DNA of 64,000 nucleotides from Neurospora intermedia (taxonomy: Eukaryota; Ascomycota; Sordariomycetes; Sordariales; Sordariaceae). Numbering within the stretch: the first letter of the stretch is position 1; each line of letters opens with the position of its first letter. Positions 59,777 to 64,000 of the stretch are shown piece after piece. The DNA is taken from positions 2,108,001-2,172,000 of the forward strand of contig BTPP01000002.1 of NCBI GenBank assembly GCA_037102815.1, read 5' to 3'. The notes beneath the pieces were generated by a model. That model was not told the origin of the DNA. It saw only the letters and a list, made by a program, of their open reading frames with translations, and did not search any database. A program made the position numbers and the translations under genes.

Positions 59777-61833
59777 CTACGGCTTCTCCTTCTTGATTGT
59801 GGGCGATGACTGGGTGCTGCCGTTTGCAACCGTACCGGACTCGACGATCGTGACGCCCTCGTCCGCTGATCCGTCGTCCGAAGAGGATGCGCCGGTGGTG
59901 AGGTTACCCGGCCTGCAGAGAAGACGGTTAGTTGTCACGACGAACTGAAGTCATTTTCCAGCTTCCAAAAACACGCATGCCGCGTTTCTCGCTTGAGAGT
60001 GATGCCTGGGCTCCCAGGGCGATAGTGCAGGAGGATGCTTTCGGAATGCTGGTGGAGCTGTACCTGGCCGGATGGCTTCCACCCTGAGACATGGAAGAAC
60101 CCATTCCACTGTCGCTGTTGACGTTAATGCGGATACGGGCGCCGGAAGCAAACGAACTGTGTTCAGAGTTAGTCAGCACCTGGCTGTCATTGAACTTTCA
60201 GGGTGAAGGGTGACTCACGCATCAGACGAGTGGCCGGCGCTAATGCGACGGTTCCACGGAGCCTGGTGGTTGTAGATGCTGGGATGAATGCCGACATCCG
60301 CAGTTCCGTAGGCGCCAATGTTGTACTCGTTGGTGCGGAACTGGCGGCGCTCAGCCGTGATGCGCTTAAGTTCCTTCTGCGCCGGAGTGTCGGCGTAGCG
60401 AACCTGCATCAGCATTCCCTCCTCTCCAATCGGGGCGCCGTGGAATTTCTTGATGACATCCTCGCACTCATCACGGGTCTCGAAGCTGCGTTGCGTGTTA
60501 GATGATGTCCTCGGATAACGGATAACTTGAAGCAGTGATGGGACTTACCGAGCAAAACCGACACCGCGGCTGTTACCCATGCTATCTCTGAGAATCTTGC
60601 TGGAGACAATGTGATAGCCAACAAAGATAGCATTCAGCTCCTGAAACGATGTTAGAGTCCACATGAACGCACGACGAGACAACGTATACGTGTTACTCAC
60701 CGCCTCAGTCAGACGCTTGGGCAAGTTGGACAGATAAAGGTTGGTGGAGCTCTCATCTCCCTCCGCCTTGAGACGGGCGTTAAAGCTCTCGCGAGCAAAG
60801 CCAACCTCATAGCCCAGATGGTGGAAGCCACGGATGCATTTCTCCGAATCACGAACGTTGGCAAACTTGGCAAAGCCGAAGCTGGTGGTTTGGTCAGTAC
60901 ATGGATGAAAGACTGTGCTATCAGGCAATGGGACACAACATACCCCTTGCAAGCTCCAGTAGACGTGTCAATGATCGCCTTGCTCTGCTCAACCTTGCCG
61001 AAGCGGGAAGCATAACGAAGCAGCAACTCATCGTCAGTGGTGGGATGAAGGCCACGGATGTAAACGTTGCGATTGCCCTGAATGCGGTTCTCGAGGCACT
61101 GCTCGATGGACTTGGTGTGAGTGGGCGGGGTGAACACGGCAGGAACCGCATCAGGGATTGGAGGATTCTGCTTGAGCAGAGCTAGCAGCTCCTCGTCGAC
61201 AATAGGGGCGGATTTAACAACACCGCCAGATGCAACAACCTGCTCCGGGGAAGGAGTGTTGAAGCTGGAGCGGATCACAGCAATTCGACCATTACCACCA
61301 CGGTCCGAGAAAGTGCCAAAGAAAGGAGTAGCAGGGGTGGACTCGTTGGTGGAGTACGAGCCCCTACGGTTCTCGAGCCCAGGAGCCTCGCTGCTGCGCT
61401 CACCGTACGAGGCGACACGGCCAGGCGTGTAAGGCACAGAATGGTAAGGAATAGGCAGGGGCGCATATCCAGCCTGAACGGGGTACTGTCCGGCGACGCC
61501 AATCTGGTAAGCCGCCTCGGGGGGAACGCCGACGTGCATGGGGACAGGGTAAGTCTGGTAAGCAACTTGATGGTCCTGCATGTAGTACTGGTGACCAGCC
61601 TGGTTTTGAGGGGCAGTCGGGTTGCCAGGACCAGGAGGCAAGGCAAGGCTGCTGAACTGACTCATAACGGCGTTCATGTTGTCAACGCCATGGTTGACCT
61701 GATGACCATGGGTTGCAGAGCCGTCATGCTGAGTACTGCCAACGTCGGTTGTGAGGTAGCTCTGATAGTTTCCCTGGCGGTTGTTGCCAGTGTCGTTGAC
61801 GACACCCGGGTTGGTGCGATAATGGGCAGACAT
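59777..61833 (-). CDS. RBMS-like RNA-binding protein with two RRM domains
   Basis: Model: exons 61833-60944, 60881-60701, 60640-60549, 60485-60219, 60156-60064 and 59912-59777, 552 aa. The long N-terminal region (1-250) is Gln/Pro/Tyr/Gly-rich and probably disordered. RRM1 starts near residue 256 (NVYIRGLHPTTDDELLLRYA, RNP1 CKGFGFAKF) and RRM2 near 344 (NLYLSNLPKRL, RNP1 NSRGVGFARF). Both resemble animal RBMS/MSSP proteins, which bind single-stranded nucleic acid and mRNA 3' UTRs. The last intron (60063-59913) joins HPAR to PGNLTTGASSSDDG. Reading through it gives a different in-frame C-terminus ending at 59928, so intron retention could produce an isoform. Regulation is otherwise not visible. 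Confidence 0.88.
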
Positions 61834-64000
61834 CTTTGATAGAACGTTGGTCTGGGTTTGCCATAGTTAGCTCCATGCCCTAAGTTCCACCAAGTCACGC
61901 CAAAGAAGTAGAAATGGCAAGTGTCGGTAGAAGGTGAGCGCAGAGAAGGTCAACCCTGCATTGATCGTGCGACCGCAAGCCCTTGGAATTGGTGCTGGAC
62001 ACTCGCCGAGTATCCATCCTGAGGGCAGCGATGACTTGAAAACAAGTGATGAATGTGCTTGACAGGTGGAAATGATGCTCAAGAGACAGGCGACCATTGC
62101 TTTGGCGCACTCTCATTGAGCAAACTATGACCCGAGAGATTGGATAAGGTGGCGCGTTTGAATCCCTTGGACATCCTGAGAGACCAATTGTGGGCAATTG
62201 TACGGGTGAAGGTGATTCAAAGTGCGCGACGTGATGGGGGAACAGAGTGAGGGGCGGAGGGGAAGTTATCACGAACCATTGTGCCTGATTGACTACTTGT
62301 TGACGCGTCGCTGAGGATAAGATGTGATAGTGGGGATGCTTGAAAAGATGCAAAGAAGAGGTGCTTGATACTCAATGGAGCTCAATGGATATCTGTGAAG
62401 ATGATAGAGAACCAATTCAAGATGATATCTGGTGGTAACCCGTGAGAGTTTTGATTGTTGTGATCAATTGAGGGATTGTGTGGGGGAAGAGGAGATGAGG
62501 AGGAAGAGGAGGAGGAGGAGAAGAGGGCAAAGGCTCAGTTGGAACGGGAAAGGACCGAGACTTCGGCGGGAGACCGGAGTGATTGGCCGGGAAACGCAGG
62601 CAAACACCTTCCATCTTCAGGCTGCCATGAACCCGCAGGCAGAGCATACTTACGTCGAACGTCAACTTACCTCCAAAACGAGATGTGGTCCTTGTAACAA
62701 ACGGCTGATTGGATCAGGCTTGGAGAGATGCTTTGGTGTCAAGAAAGCGGCGGCCGGCAACGATGATGTAAGAACCAAAGACTCTGATGCAAGCGAGCGC
62801 AGGGGGAGTAAGAAGATGAACCGAGCTATCAAGCAAGATGAATTGAAGAGACTGTGGTGGTCGCTGGGATGGATTGTGTGTTGATGCTGTAATGATCGGA
62901 GGAAGAGTCTACCAAGAGTTGAGAGACAGGAAAGTTGAGCTGGCCTGGATGGCGGAGGGAGGGCGGTCTTTTAACTCCCGTCAATCGATCTTCGTCTGGT
63001 ACCTAAGTAAGATGGAGTGATGGATCAGTGCCGTTGAGGTTGCTTCCTCACGATGTAAACAAATGTCAAGGGCAGCCACGATGTAGACGGGCCAAGGAAG
63101 GAGGCGATGTTCCCCAGTAGCCTGTACTAGAGGTAGGACCCACGATATCCTCCAGGAGAGCTGAGGATGAAGATAATGATAAATGAGGAAGAACTCTCGT
63201 ATGCTAAGCTCCAGCTTGCCGCATTGAAAAGGGTATGTTGAAGGGAAGACGACGAGAAGGAAAAGAAGGAGATGTCTGGCCATGCTTCTCGAGACTGCAC
63301 TCGCAGCAGGGACTGGGATCATCGACAGGACAGAGAACTACTTACTCTGAAAGTCGATGCTTGGATTGGAGCTCCAAGGAGGAAGGAGAGACCCCGTTGC
63401 CAATACTAGAGGTAGAGGTACCTTTACACATCAGGCCGGCAATCCGAAGTCCGACGTTTGATTCCCCCTATTGGCAGGAAGGGAGCAGAAGAATTGACTG
63501 AGCTAACGAAGTGTCCTTCACTACCGACCACTGTAGAGGTAGTGCCGTGGTCTAGATGGAAAGGCAGTGACGCTGGTGGCATCCACTTTCGTAGGGAGGG
63601 GGACGAAAGTAATGACACAACTTCAACTCGAAGCAATCGCTGTGAATGGTGTTGCTCATGATGCAGGTGTGAATCTTAGCTTGGTGTTTCCTCCTTGCTC
63701 TTGCCGTCTATAAAACAGAGACTATCTTCTGGCCAATGACGGTCAGGGATTGGAGATGCCCGGGGCCCAGATTCCTACACTAGGTAGGTACACTAGGGGA
63801 AAGAGTCGAGGGTGTAATGTAAAATACCAAGTAAGAACAATTGAAATTGAAGGCAGTGCCACCCCATTCCACTTGGCTTTCAAGCACTGCCAGTCCTTCT
63901 GGAGGAGGTGCAAAATAACAGCCGAGTCTACCATTGATAGCCGAACTCGGAGTGTCTCTGGGATTCCTTCTCGTCACGGATCGGATTCATGATTCCAGGC
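61834..64000. other. Upstream/leader region of the RRM gene, no other gene seen
   Basis: The remaining 2.2 kb has purine-rich runs (near 62492-62525) and scattered small ORFs. Long 5' leaders with introns are common for such RNA-binding protein genes, so part may be transcribed leader. The plus-strand 150-codon frame at 62432-62884 overlaps the purine run and has no domain character. Confidence 0.45.

Noticed and set aside
62432-62884. 150-codon plus-strand frame
   Set aside because: Driven by a purine-rich repeat; no recognisable protein character.

Overview
The window looks like euchromatin from a filamentous ascomycete, most likely a Sordariales species close to Neurospora or Sordaria. 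Genes carry several short introns (roughly 50-140 nt) with GTRNGT-type donors and CTAAC/CTGAC-like branch sites. The telomere-like repeat is TTAGGG, and the proteins are single-copy fungal orthologues. The assignment rests on gene style and protein content only; no database search was possible.

Layout. 0-5.3 kb: 3' end of a U2 snRNP A' gene, a Dpb3/CHRAC-15-like histone-fold gene, and a CLC chloride/proton exchanger. 7.6-14.4 kb: cysteine dioxygenase and the large VPS15 gene, convergent. 14.4-23.2 kb: an accessory-looking island. It holds an 811-bp terminal-inverted-repeat element, a copy of a short dispersed repeat, an intact UPF1-like SF1 helicase with an unrecognised N-terminal half, a decayed C2H2 zinc-finger gene, and a chimeric duplicated fragment containing 144 bp of the tyw1 gene that sits 17 kb away. 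23.3-38.1 kb: an SH3 membrane protein, a DUF3112-like seven-helix protein, the PP2A catalytic subunit, EXO84 and TOM20. 39.2-43.7 kb: TYW1, with a 294-bp TA-flanked MITE inside one intron, and a TMEM42/EamA-like protein. 43.7-47.3 kb: a second gene-poor island with an interstitial telomere-like array, palindromic sequence, the same dispersed repeat, and stop-interrupted coding-like sequence. 47.4-61.8 kb: a compact housekeeping block with TFIIA-gamma, V-ATPase c'', a gephyrin-type molybdenum cofactor gene (nit-9-like), POP5, GPN2, BUB3, a disordered basic orphan and an RBMS-like two-RRM protein. 61.8-64 kb: upstream or leader sequence with no gene that I can support.

The genes do not form a biosynthetic cluster; this is ordinary fungal gene order interrupted by two islands. 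The islands hold the unusual content: the helicase with its NAGNAG acceptor containing a stop, two TIR elements, the tyw1-derived chimera, the interstitial telomeric array and the shared short repeats. I worked out exon joins by hand from splice sites, reading-frame phase and family conservation. Every multi-exon model listed closes in frame.
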